NCBI GenBank assembly: GCA_040901445.1
Contig: JBBDYQ010000010.1
Location: 112,182-176,181, forward strand
Length of the DNA: 64,000 bases
From: Thermoleophilaceae bacterium
GTDB lineage: Bacteria > Actinomycetota > Thermoleophilia > Solirubrobacterales > Thermoleophilaceae
Direction of reading: 5' to 3'
The notes below the pieces were generated by a model. It worked only from the letters and a program-made list of their open reading frames with translations, was not told where the DNA came from and did not search any database. This document shows positions 1 through 8,881 of the stretch, piece after piece; position 1 is the stretch's first letter, and the number at the start of each line of letters is the position of its first letter. Both the position numbers and the translations under genes were made by a program.

Positions 1-161
1 GCTTTGCTGCTTCCAATGCGCTTCCAGATTGGGGCGTGACTTCGCGTACGTCGCCAGCCGGCGTTCCAGGCCGCGCTACAGCCGTACTCGGCCGTTCCCG
101 CGGAGATGCTCCGTTGACGGTCGCCTGACAGCCGACCGGCCGCTCTCCCTTCAGGCGACCG

Positions 162-530
162 CTACCTGTCGTCGTCGAGCACGTTGCCCTCTTCGCGTCG
201 CAGCAGCCACGCACCAAGCAGCGCCAGCCCGGCGGCGAGCGACGCCAGCACGGCGGCCTCGAAGAACGCTGCGCTGAGGTCTCGGGCGAGCGTCAGGGGG
301 GCGACGTCACCGCCGAACGTGTCGGCTTCGTCGAGCGTCTGATGCTTGATCGTCGTGTAGAGGTCGAGTGCGAGCACCGCGGCGGCGGCCGCGGCCGTGA
401 TGCGACTGACCCAGAACACCACGGCCCCGGACGACGTCGCCGGCGAGGCGGGGAAGACCCGGATCGCCGCGCCGAGTCCGGCGGCGAGGGCGAGCACGGC
501 GATCACGACGACCAGCCCTGTCTCGGACAT
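162..530 (-). CDS. Small integral membrane protein of unknown function (122 aa)
   Basis: I do not recognise the family. The protein shows three hydrophobic segments at about residues 4-24, 35-55 and 86-112, with a polar loop (residues 60-80) and a charged C-terminus ending in an acidic stretch. This predicts a three-pass inner-membrane protein. A GGAGG-type ribosome site lies just upstream of the ATG, which supports this start. The neighbour on the same strand is a tRNA gene about 200 bases upstream, so it is probably transcribed alone. The 161 bases between this gene and the left edge show nothing I can name. The call as a real gene rests on the ribosome site, codon structure and clean membrane pattern. 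Confidence 0.6.
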   Translation of the reverse strand: MSETGLVVVIAVLALAAGLGAAIRVFPASPATSSGAVVFWVSRITAAAAAAVLALDLYTTIKHQTLDEADTFGGDVAPLTLARDLSAAFFEAAVLASLAAGLALLGAWLLRREEGNVLDDDR

Positions 531-724
531 CAGCTACCTCCAGGTCGAGCGGCAGCGTCCCCGCCTTCGGCAGACGCTACTCGAGCGCGACCAGGAGCGC
601 CAGGAACCTGCTGCGCGCTCACGCGAGCTCGAGTGCCGCGGCCATCGGAAGCTGCGGCCTGATCCCGGCGCGCGGCCGCCCGCCTGCTCACGTCCTGTTG
701 TGGAGCGAAAAGTCCGGCGGCTAA

Positions 725-797
<73 letters not shown>

Positions 798-845
798 TTG
801 GCGACGCGGCCCGCGCCGCGCGCCTCGTAAGGGTACGGCCCGCGC

Positions 846-2642
846 CTACCGGGGAGCGCGGCGAACCCGCACGGCCGCGACGGCTCGCCGGTAGCCGCGC
901 TTGCGGGCCACAGCCCTGACGCGCCCCGGCCGACGCATGCATGCACGTACACGCGCGTAGCCGTCGCGCCGCGTGCGGGCACGCCGGCCCGCGATTCGCA
1001 CGGTCGCTCCCCGCACCGGGCGCCGCCCGCGGCGCAGGCGCGTGGTTGCGCGGAACGTGAAACGGTGGCAGCCGGCCCGGACGCGGCGCGGGCGCATGGA
1101 GAGGCTCATGCGGCGGGCGCGCCGGGTGCTCGCCGGCGCCGCCGCGGCCGGCCACACGTCCTCCTCCACACGCACCGCGTAGAACCCCGCGGTGCCGTCC
1201 GAGTACCAGACCTCCCTGCGCTCCGGCACGACCACCGGCTGCGACATGGCGAACGAGCTCGGCTGGAACCCGTTCTCGAAGCGCGGGCGTGTGGGCGCGA
1301 CGAAGTAGGCGATCTCCCTGGGCCGCGTCAGGTCGCTGATGTCGAAGACCCGCAGGCCCGACGCGATGAAGGAGCACGCGACGACCGTCGGGTCGATGCG
1401 GCTCGGCAGGCCGCAGTAGTGCGCCGCGTAGCCCTGCACCGGGCTGAAGGCGCCGGGATCGTCGGCGGCCGCGGCGTGCTCCTCGGGCTGGTTGACCTGC
1501 AGGCGCAGGTTGGCGACCACGCGCGGGTGTGTCTCGTCCGAGATGTCGATGATGCGAGCGGCGCCGACGGCATCCGGATCGCCTCCGCCGGACGTGCCGG
1601 CCGTGTACTCGTCGATCTCGAGCAGGTAGGGCCTGCCGTCGCGGGTGAAGGGGAGGGCGTTCTGCGGGATCGCGGCTCGGTCCCAGGTCAGGCGGCTGAT
1701 CTCGCGCGCCTGCGGGGACGCCGTGCGCTCCTGGATCTCGGTGGTGTCGAGCACGAGCAGCTCACCGCCGGGATCGGCCACGTAGGCGCGCGTTCCGTCG
1801 TCCGAAAGCGACAGCCCGTGCGAGCGCACCTGACCCTGCCAGATCGCCGAGGGCGCCGCCGGATCGGTCACGTCGATCGCGGTGACCGACGCGGTTGCGG
1901 TCGAGGCCGCGTAGAATGTGCGGCCGTCCGGCGAGAAGCCGCTCTCATGGCCCAGGCGCGCGACCGGCCCCGTGAACCGCAGGACCGGGTGGCGGCAGTC
2001 GTCGCTCACGTCGTAGATCGAGACGAGCCCCGGGTACGTGGTGGGATTGCCGAGCACTGCGGCGAGCAGCCCGCGCTCCGCGTTCAGGACCAGTGACTCG
2101 TGAGGCGAGAGCATCGGCAGCTCGGTCAACCGGTCCGTCTGCACCGGGTTGCCCGGGTCGGACATGTCGAGGACGACCACCCCGAACGAAGTCGCGTCGG
2201 CCTTCAGGACGTTGAAGGGAACGAGCAGCGCCGTGTCGTAGTAGGCGCACTCGCGCCCGGAACGATCGCGGTGACGCAGCACCTTGAAGCCGCCAGAGAC
2301 GCCATGGCGCCCCACCAGCGTGGCATTGCACCACAGGCCGTCGTCGGCGGCGCCGGCCGGCACCCGACCCTGGACGTCCGGCTCCGGCCTGGATCCGGGG
2401 CGGCACGGCACGTGGGGAGTGGCCTCGAGCGAGGGCTCGGAGTTCATCTGGGTGGCCACGCGCTCGAGGTCCTGCCCGGAGCCCTGGCCGATCGCGAACA
2501 GGTCGTTGAGGGGCATGCCGTTCTCGCTCGCGCCCGAGTGGAGCGGATGCGCTGCGGCGGCGGCCGGCAACGCAAGGGCGGCGCAGCAGGCGAGTAGGGC
2601 CGAGCGTCTCCAGGGCGTGACGAGTGTGTGCAGGCCGGGCAT
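846..2642 (-). CDS. Secreted LVIVD-type beta-propeller protein (598 aa)
   Basis: An N-terminal signal peptide (basic residues, hydrophobic stretch at about 14-31, Ala-rich cleavage region) precedes repeated units of the form 'VVVLDMSDPGNPVQ', 'VTAIDVTDPAAPSAIW' and 'LRVFDISDLTRPREIAYF'. This is the DxSDPxxP pattern of LVIVD-repeat proteins, which are predicted to form extracellular beta-propellers. The last ~90 residues are a very Arg-rich basic domain resembling the Ig-like tails found on many secreted proteins of this lineage. The substrate is unknown; a role at the cell surface is inferred. It is transcribed divergently from the small membrane protein at 2731. The 88-base gap between them holds a TAGGAT -10 for the plus-strand gene. 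Confidence 0.8.
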   Translation of the reverse strand: MPGLHTLVTPWRRSALLACCAALALPAAAAAHPLHSGASENGMPLNDLFAIGQGSGQDLERVATQMNSEPSLEATPHVPCRPGSRPEPDVQGRVPAGAADDGLWCNATLVGRHGVSGGFKVLRHRDRSGRECAYYDTALLVPFNVLKADATSFGVVVLDMSDPGNPVQTDRLTELPMLSPHESLVLNAERGLLAAVLGNPTTYPGLVSIYDVSDDCRHPVLRFTGPVARLGHESGFSPDGRTFYAASTATASVTAIDVTDPAAPSAIWQGQVRSHGLSLSDDGTRAYVADPGGELLVLDTTEIQERTASPQAREISRLTWDRAAIPQNALPFTRDGRPYLLEIDEYTAGTSGGGDPDAVGAARIIDISDETHPRVVANLRLQVNQPEEHAAAADDPGAFSPVQGYAAHYCGLPSRIDPTVVACSFIASGLRVFDISDLTRPREIAYFVAPTRPRFENGFQPSSFAMSQPVVVPERREVWYSDGTAGFYAVRVEEDVWPAAAAPASTRRARRMSLSMRPRRVRAGCHRFTFRATTRLRRGRRPVRGATVRIAGRRARTRRDGYARVRACMRRPGRVRAVARKRGYRRAVAAVRVRRAPR

Positions 2643-2730
2643 CCGCGGAAGCGCCAGTGTGGCACCGGCACGGGTAAGCCGCGCCGGCCCGTCCGCAGGC
2701 CGCCGGTGGCAGGGCCCTAGGATTCCCGGC

Positions 2731-3102
2731 GTGAACTCGCAGCTCTTCTGGCGCTCGCTCCTGGCCCAGGTGGTGTGCGCCGGCCTTCCGTTCGCCGTGC
2801 TCGTGGCCCTGCCGCTGCCGGAGGACCTGTTCGAGGACTACGGCTTCATCGTCGGGCCGGCCGTCTGGCTCGCGGCGGCCTTCGTCGCGTCGCGCTTCAT
2901 CCCCGCGCCCACGTCGCTGGTCATGTTCTCCGCGCTCGCCGGCCTGGTGGCCGGGACGATCGTGATGCTCGTGACCTCGCACACGGCCGGCGGGATCGTG
3001 GCGCTGCTCGTGTTCGCGGCGTCGTGCGCCGGCTACGACGAGGGGCGCGAGGCGGTCGGGGCAGGGGCAGGCCGCGGCGGGGACGAGGATCGCGCGGCGT
3101 AG
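2731..3102 (+). CDS. Small membrane protein of unknown function (123 aa)
   Basis: The GTG start is chosen because a TAGGAT -10 element (2718-2723) ends only seven bases before it, the leaderless arrangement seen repeatedly in this window. The protein has three hydrophobic segments at about residues 8-27, 41-57 and 63-100, with a short Gly/Asp-rich tail. I do not recognise the family. It ends six bases before the convergent anti-sigma-like gene. An open frame extends upstream in the same phase to 2284, but that part lies over the opposite-strand LVIVD gene and is a shadow. Confidence 0.65.
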   Translation: MNSQLFWRSLLAQVVCAGLPFAVLVALPLPEDLFEDYGFIVGPAVWLAAAFVASRFIPAPTSLVMFSALAGLVAGTIVMLVTSHTAGGIVALLVFAASCAGYDEGREAVGAGAGRGGDEDRAA

Positions 3103-3108
3103 AGACGC

Positions 3109-3510
3109 CTACAGGTCGAGCTCGAACCAGATGCGGATGTGCGACTCGCCCCGCTCGAGCGCCCAGCGGTCCGCGAGCCGGTCCACGAGGTAGAGACCCC
3201 AACCGGAGGACGCCTCGGGCTCGAAGGTGAACGGCGACGGCTCGAAGGCCCAGCGCTGGCCGTAGTCCTTGACCTCGACATGCAGCCTGCCGTCGTCCAG
3301 CTCGACATCGAGCTCCACCCACGCGGCGGCCGTCCCGGCGGGCCGCTGAACCCGGCTGGCTATCAGCTCGGTGACGAGCAGGCGCACGTCGCTGAGGGCG
3401 ACCTCGTCGATCTCGCTGGAGAGAGCGTCGACCGCCTGGCGCGCGGCGAATGCCGCGTCAGGACGTCGAGGGAGCCGGAGTCGAGATCCGATGCCCTGGA
3501 CATCCCCCAT
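3109..3510 (-). CDS. Anti-sigma-factor-type ATP-binding protein (HATPase_c, RsbW-like)
   Basis: The 133-aa protein has the layout of single-domain GHKL kinases that bind sigma factors or anti-anti-sigma factors in partner-switching stress control. The N-box region is 'LLVTELIASRV', the G1 region 'VEVKDYGQRW' and the G2 region 'SSGWGLYLVDRLADRW'. The Asn normally found in the N box (xTNAxxH) is Ser here and the D-x-G-x-G of G1 is weakened, so ATP binding or kinase activity may be altered. A TAGCAT -10 (3519-3524) sits eight bases before the ATG, predicting a leaderless transcript. No sigma or STAS partner is encoded nearby. Confidence 0.75.
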   Translation of the reverse strand: MGDVQGIGSRLRLPRRPDAAFAARQAVDALSSEIDEVALSDVRLLVTELIASRVQRPAGTAAAWVELDVELDDGRLHVEVKDYGQRWAFEPSPFTFEPEASSGWGLYLVDRLADRWALERGESHIRIWFELDL

Positions 3511-3554
3511 CCGGGCGGATGCTACGCCGATCGAGCCACGGCATGGGCAGTTGA

Positions 3555-3626
3555 TAGCCCCGGCGAGAATCGAACTCGCGCTCCCTGGATGAAAACCAGA
3601 TGTGCTGACCGTTACACCACGGGGCC
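3555..3626 (-). tRNA. tRNA-Glu (anticodon TTC)
   Basis: The minus strand folds as a 72-base cloverleaf. The acceptor GGCCCCG pairs with CGGGGCT (one G-U pair), the D-arm contains GTGTAACGG, and the T-arm contains GTTCGATTC. The anticodon loop TTTTCAT carries UUC, reading GAA/GAG. CCA is not encoded. Confidence 0.96.
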
Positions 3627-3709
3627 GCCGCCGGGAGGGAGTCTAGGGGGGCCATCCAGGAATACGGCGGCTTCGAGCAGCCGCGATGGCTCGACCTACC
3701 AACGCGTTA

Positions 3710-3733
3710 GGCCTACGGCGATCCGGGTAGGCC
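3710..3733. promoter_or_regulatory. Inverted repeat upstream of the ferritin-like gene
   Basis: GGCCTAC (3710-3716) and GTAGGCC (3727-3733) form a perfect 7-bp inverted repeat with a 10-base spacer, about 40 bases before the GTG of the gene at 3772. It could be an operator; no regulator is identified. The spacing and position are seen directly, the function is a guess. Confidence 0.3.
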
Positions 3734-3771
3734 ACCCTCGTTCGCTGCCGACTGAGTAGGAGGACGCACCC

Positions 3772-4635
3772 GTGGCCGAGATGACTGCCAGAGACGCCAA
3801 GCTCATCCAGTACCTGAACGAGGCCTTCGGCAAGGAGAAGGAGCTCGAGACGGCTCTGCAGGCGCACATCGCGATGACCACGCGCGCGCCCTACAAGAAG
3901 AAGCTGCAGGAGCACCTGCGCGAGACCAAGCGCCACGCCAAGGAGGTCGAGCGCCGCATCAAGAAGCTCGGCGGCAAGGCCGAGGCGCTGTCCGCTCCCG
4001 GACCGGACGCGGTTGGCGAGACCGCCGGCAAGATGGCGGGCGCGGCTCGCAAGGCCGTGGCCGTCGCCAAGGGCCCGGTGCACGCCCTGCGCGGCACCGG
4101 CGAGCAGGAGAAGATGCTCAAGAACGCCAAGACGGAGTTCTTCAACGAGGCGGAGGAGATCGCCACCTACCGGGCGATCGAGACCCTGAGCGAGAAGGTG
4201 GGGGACAAGGAGACGGCCAAGCTCGCCCGCGCGATCCTGCGTGAGGAGGAGCGGATGCAGAAGTTCCTCGAGCGGCTGATCCCCCAGCTCGCGAAGGCGG
4301 TCGTCACCGAGGAGATCCCGGCGTCGGAGCGCAACGGGTCGCGCCGCCGTCGCAGTGGCGCGGGCTCACGGAGCAGCGGCCGGTCGGCCGGCGCCTCGTC
4401 GCGGTCGGGCTCCACGTCGCGCTCGTCCTCGGGCCGCGCCAAGTCATCGGGCCGGGCGAAGGCCTCGGGCCGCGCCAAGTCCACAACCCGCACGACGCCG
4501 TCCAAGCGCGCGTCCTCGGGCCGCGCCTCCTCGGGCCGGGCGAAGACCGCGAGCCGCTCCGCGTCGTCGCGCTCGCGCGCCTCGGGGTCGCGGAAGTCCG
4601 GGTCCTCGAGCGGCACGCGCTCGCGCAGCCGGTAG
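3772..4635 (+). CDS. Ferritin-like DUF892/YciE-type protein with histone-like Ser/Arg/Lys tail (287 aa)
   Basis: Residues 1 to about 185 form the long helices of the YciE/YciF (DUF892) ferritin-like family, with charged segments such as 'YLNEAFGKEKELETALQAH' and 'AEEIATYRAIETLSEKVGD' supplying the Glu/His positions expected of a di-metal four-helix bundle. From about residue 187 to the end the protein becomes a low-complexity tail of Ser, Arg, Lys and Gly with repeated SSGRAK/ASGRAK units, like histone H1 tails. Family members are stress-induced. The tail suggests DNA or polyanion binding, analogous to Dps with basic extensions; this is inference. The GTG start follows a strong AGGAGG site, so this gene is expected to have a normal leader. 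It ends 61 bases before the next gene. Confidence 0.8.
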   Translation: MAEMTARDAKLIQYLNEAFGKEKELETALQAHIAMTTRAPYKKKLQEHLRETKRHAKEVERRIKKLGGKAEALSAPGPDAVGETAGKMAGAARKAVAVAKGPVHALRGTGEQEKMLKNAKTEFFNEAEEIATYRAIETLSEKVGDKETAKLARAILREEERMQKFLERLIPQLAKAVVTEEIPASERNGSRRRRSGAGSRSSGRSAGASSRSGSTSRSSSGRAKSSGRAKASGRAKSTTRTTPSKRASSGRASSGRAKTASRSASSRSRASGSRKSGSSSGTRSRSR

Positions 4636-4696
4636 CCACGCGCGGGGGGCGCCGGTTCGCTGGCGCCCCGCGCTCGTCGCCCCTACGATGGCCCCC

Positions 4697-5929
4697 GTGC
4701 CGACCGTGATCGCACGGCGGGCCGCCCTCGCCGCCCTCGCCACGCTCTTCGTGCCGCCGGCAGCTCCCGCGGCGGCCCAGCGCACATTCGGCACGCCCCC
4801 GATCCCGATCTCCGTCGGGCCCGGCGGCCAGGCCGCGAACGGCCCGTCGGGCGGCGCCGCTCTCTCGGGCGACAATCGCAGGGCACGCATCGCCGCGTAC
4901 CACTCCGACGCTTCCAACCTGGTGTCGGGCGACGGCAACGACGTCAGCGACGTGTTCATCTGGCGGCGCCCCCGGGGCTCCAACGGCCTCAACCTGCCGC
5001 GGCCCGTGGGCACGGTCCAGCGAGTGAGCCTGGCGGGCCGCTCGGGCGAGGCCAACGGCCCCTCGCTCAACCCCTCGGTGGACGGCTCGCTGCGGCGCTC
5101 GCCCAACTGCGTGGCGTTCCAGTCGCAGGCCACCAACCTCTCGGGCGCCGATCGCGACAGCCGCTGGGACATCTACGTGCGCGACCTGCGCCGCCGCCGC
5201 ACCACGCTTGTCTCGCGCGGCATATCACCCGACGCCACCGACCCGGCCATCGACGGCGGCTGCCGCCAGGTGGCCTTCCAGGCCGGGGGGAGAGCCTATC
5301 TCGGCAACACGCGTGGCAGCCGGCCGCGCTCACTCGGGCGCGGCTCGAACCCCGACATCTCGCTGGACGGCACGGCGGTCGTGTGGGAGCGCGGCAGCTC
5401 GGTGGTCATCCGCCGGGCGGGCGCCACCTCCACCGTCGCGCGCGGCTCCAACCCGCGCGTGTCCGACAAGGAAGGCTCGGTCTGGGGCGTGATCTTCGAC
5501 AGCCGCTCGCGGCTCACCCGCCGCGACACCAGCCGCGCGCCCGACGTGTACACGCGCCAGGTCCGCTCGCGCGGAGGCGGGCGCCGCACCGACCTGATCT
5601 CGGCCTCGCGCCGCGGCGGCCGGCGCCTGCCGGGCAGCAGCGGCAGCGGCGACATCACCGCCTTCGGCACCAACCGCGGCTTCCTGACCTGGGTCACCAC
5701 CTCCGGCGCCCGCTCGACCTTCTGGTATCGCAACAACAACAGCGGCAACATCGACGACCTCGCCATCGCCGACGGCGCGGGCGCCACCCCGTCGATCACC
5801 GACGCCGTCACGAGCGCGCGCGGCAACTTCGTGGCCTACAGCTCCACGGCCGAGCAGGGCCGCTTCGACGGCAACGGCTCCGTGCAGGACGTCTTCATCA
5901 AGCATCTGGGCCGCGGCGACCGGCTCTAG
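4697..5929 (+). CDS. Secreted TolB/PD40-like beta-propeller protein (410 aa)
   Basis: The protein begins with a signal peptide (VPTVIARRAALAALATLF, then PPAAPAAAQ as a likely cleavage region). It continues with repeats of the PD40 kind, e.g. 'RIAAYHSDASNLVSGDGND' and 'CVAFQSQATNLSGAD', typical of WD40-like propellers that read '...xxVAFxSxAxNLVxxDxNxxxDVFV'. An extracellular or periplasmic propeller of unknown ligand is predicted. I place the start at GTG 4697 rather than ATG 4688 because TACGAT (4684-4689) would be a -10 element seven bases before the GTG and overlaps the ATG. Two convergent tRNA-strand elements follow it. Confidence 0.72.
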   Translation: MPTVIARRAALAALATLFVPPAAPAAAQRTFGTPPIPISVGPGGQAANGPSGGAALSGDNRRARIAAYHSDASNLVSGDGNDVSDVFIWRRPRGSNGLNLPRPVGTVQRVSLAGRSGEANGPSLNPSVDGSLRRSPNCVAFQSQATNLSGADRDSRWDIYVRDLRRRRTTLVSRGISPDATDPAIDGGCRQVAFQAGGRAYLGNTRGSRPRSLGRGSNPDISLDGTAVVWERGSSVVIRRAGATSTVARGSNPRVSDKEGSVWGVIFDSRSRLTRRDTSRAPDVYTRQVRSRGGGRRTDLISASRRGGRRLPGSSGSGDITAFGTNRGFLTWVTTSGARSTFWYRNNNSGNIDDLAIADGAGATPSITDAVTSARGNFVAYSSTAEQGRFDGNGSVQDVFIKHLGRGDRL

Positions 5930-5955
5930 AGCACGAGGTCCCGGGGCGCGGACAG

Positions 5956-6030
5956 TGCCCCCGGCGGGATTCGAACCCGCGACCCACGGATTAAAAGTCC
6001 GTCGCTCTAAGCCAGCTGAGCTACGGGGGC
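5956..6030 (-). tRNA. tRNA-Lys (anticodon TTT)
   Basis: The minus strand folds as a 75-base cloverleaf. The acceptor GCCCCCG pairs with CGGGGGC, the T-arm GTTCGAATC is present, and the anticodon stem ACGGA/TCCGT encloses the loop CTTTTAA, giving anticodon UUU for lysine. CCA is not encoded. Confidence 0.96.
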
Positions 6031-6086
6031 GGATACAGCTTAGGCGGCGCGGTGCCGGTATCGCCCCCCGTCTGGGTCGCCTACGC

Positions 6087-6104
6087 TTGACCCGGGCCGG
6101 TCAA
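6087..6104. promoter_or_regulatory. Palindrome in the leader of the CHRD-domain gene
   Basis: TTGACC (6087-6092) and GGTCAA (6099-6104) are perfect inverted arms around CGGGCC, ending just before the GGGAGGA ribosome site of the CHRD gene. A TACGCT hexamer (6083-6088) overlaps its left arm. The site could be an operator or simply a short hairpin masking translation initiation. Confidence 0.35.
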
Positions 6105-6118
6105 ACAAGGGAGGAAGC

Positions 6119-6595
6119 ATGAAGAAGCGTTACTTCGCCATCGTGATCGGCGCGATGGCGTGCGTGGTGCTCGGGTTCACGGTCTCGTCGGTCGCCCAGC
6201 GGGGCAGCTCGAACCAGGCCTTCTTCGCCACGCTCACCGGCGCGAACGAGCTCGACGAGGACAACGACCGCGGGGCTGGGGATCGCAACGGTCGCGGGGC
6301 CTTCAGCGCGATCTTCGACGGGCGCCAGCTCTGCTACGGCATCCAGGTGAAGAACATCGGTGACCCGAGCGCGGCCCACATCCACCGCGCACGCTCCAAC
6401 CGAAACGGCCCGGTGGTCGTGCCGCTGGAGACGCCGGACGGGGGCGACCAGGGCACCTCGAGCGCCTGCACGCGCCTGAGCAGCCGCCTGGCGCGCTCGA
6501 TCCAGCGCAACCCCGGCAGCTACTACGTGAACGTGCACAACGCCGACTTCCCGAACGGCGCGGTGCGCGGGCAGCTGTTCGGCCGGGCACGCTGA
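6119..6595 (+). CDS. Secreted CHRD-domain protein (158 aa)
   Basis: A signal peptide (MKKRYFAIVIGAMACVVLGF) is followed by a CHRD domain. The hallmarks are visible: 'FFATLTGANELDEDND' at the start, 'GRGAFSAIFDGRQLCYGI' in the middle, 'AAHIHRA' and the terminal 'YVNVHNADFPNGAVRGQLF'. CHRD domains occur in chordin and in many bacterial secreted proteins; their biochemical role in bacteria is not known. The ATG has a good GGGAGGA ribosome site seven bases upstream. It is convergent with purH, with a strong hairpin between them. Confidence 0.88.
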   Translation: MKKRYFAIVIGAMACVVLGFTVSSVAQRGSSNQAFFATLTGANELDEDNDRGAGDRNGRGAFSAIFDGRQLCYGIQVKNIGDPSAAHIHRARSNRNGPVVVPLETPDGGDQGTSSACTRLSSRLARSIQRNPGSYYVNVHNADFPNGAVRGQLFGRAR

Positions 6596-6607
6596 CCTGA
6601 CCGCTTG

Positions 6608-6636
6608 CTGGGCGGGGCGCAGCGAGCCCCGCCCAG
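6608..6636. terminator. Bidirectional terminator-like hairpin between the CHRD gene and purH
   Basis: CTGGGCGGGGC (6608-6618) and GCCCCGCCCAG (6626-6636) form a perfect 11-bp stem with a 7-base loop. It lies in the 65-base gap between two convergent genes and lacks a T-run, as is common for high-GC bacteria. Confidence 0.7.
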
Positions 6637-6660
6637 GCGAGCCCGCGGCGCGCCGGGGGC

Positions 6661-8236
<1,576 letters not shown>

Positions 8237-8259
<23 letters not shown>

Positions 8260-8881
8260 CGACCAGCACGCGCCGCGGGTTGCCGGGATCGGTGCGCACG
8301 GCCCCGCGCGCTATCAGGCGGATCGCCTGCGGGAGGAGCCGGTGCTCGATCTCGTGGACGCGGGTCTCGACGGCGGCGATGTCGGCAGCATACGGAAGCT
8401 CCAGCGCCTCCTGCAGGACGATCGGCCCGGTGTCCAGTCCCTCGTCCACGAAGTGCACCGTGACGCCCGTGACGCGCACCCCGTAGTCCATCGCCTGCTC
8501 GATCGCGCGGATGCCCGGGAAGGCGGGGAGCAGGGACGGATGCACGTTGATCATGCGCCCGGCGAAGCGGCGGACGAACGCCACGTCGAGCACCTCCATG
8601 AAGCCCGCGAGCACCAGCAGCCCGACGCCGTGCTGCTCGAGCCAGTCCCCCATCGCGACGTCCCGCGCCGAGCGGTCCTCGTAGTCGATGCCCGCGAACA
8701 CGCCGGCGTCCACGCCGGCGTCCCGCGCGCGCTCCAGCCCCCGAGCCTCCGCCCTGCTGGAGGCCACGCACGCCACCTCGATCCCCTCGCGGCCGTGGAC
8801 GGTGTCGAGGATCGCCTGCAGGTTCGTGCCCGCGCCCGAGACGAGCACGCCCACGCGCAGGCCGGAGCCCGCCGCCGTCAC
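8237..8881 (-). CDS. purN: Phosphoribosylglycinamide formyltransferase (GART, folate-dependent)
   Basis: PurN transfers the formyl group of 10-formyl-THF to GAR, the third step of purine synthesis. The 214-residue protein has the family signatures 'VLVSGAGTNLQAIL' at the start, 'LLVLAGFMEVL', and the catalytic block 'INVHPSLLPAFPG', followed by 'VTGVTVHFVDEGLDTGPIV' with the active-site His and Asp. The start is a GTG whose bases overlap the TGA of recQ (GTGA, 8878-8881), so translation of purN is probably coupled to recQ. The 3' end overlaps the annotated purH start. Confidence 0.96.
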
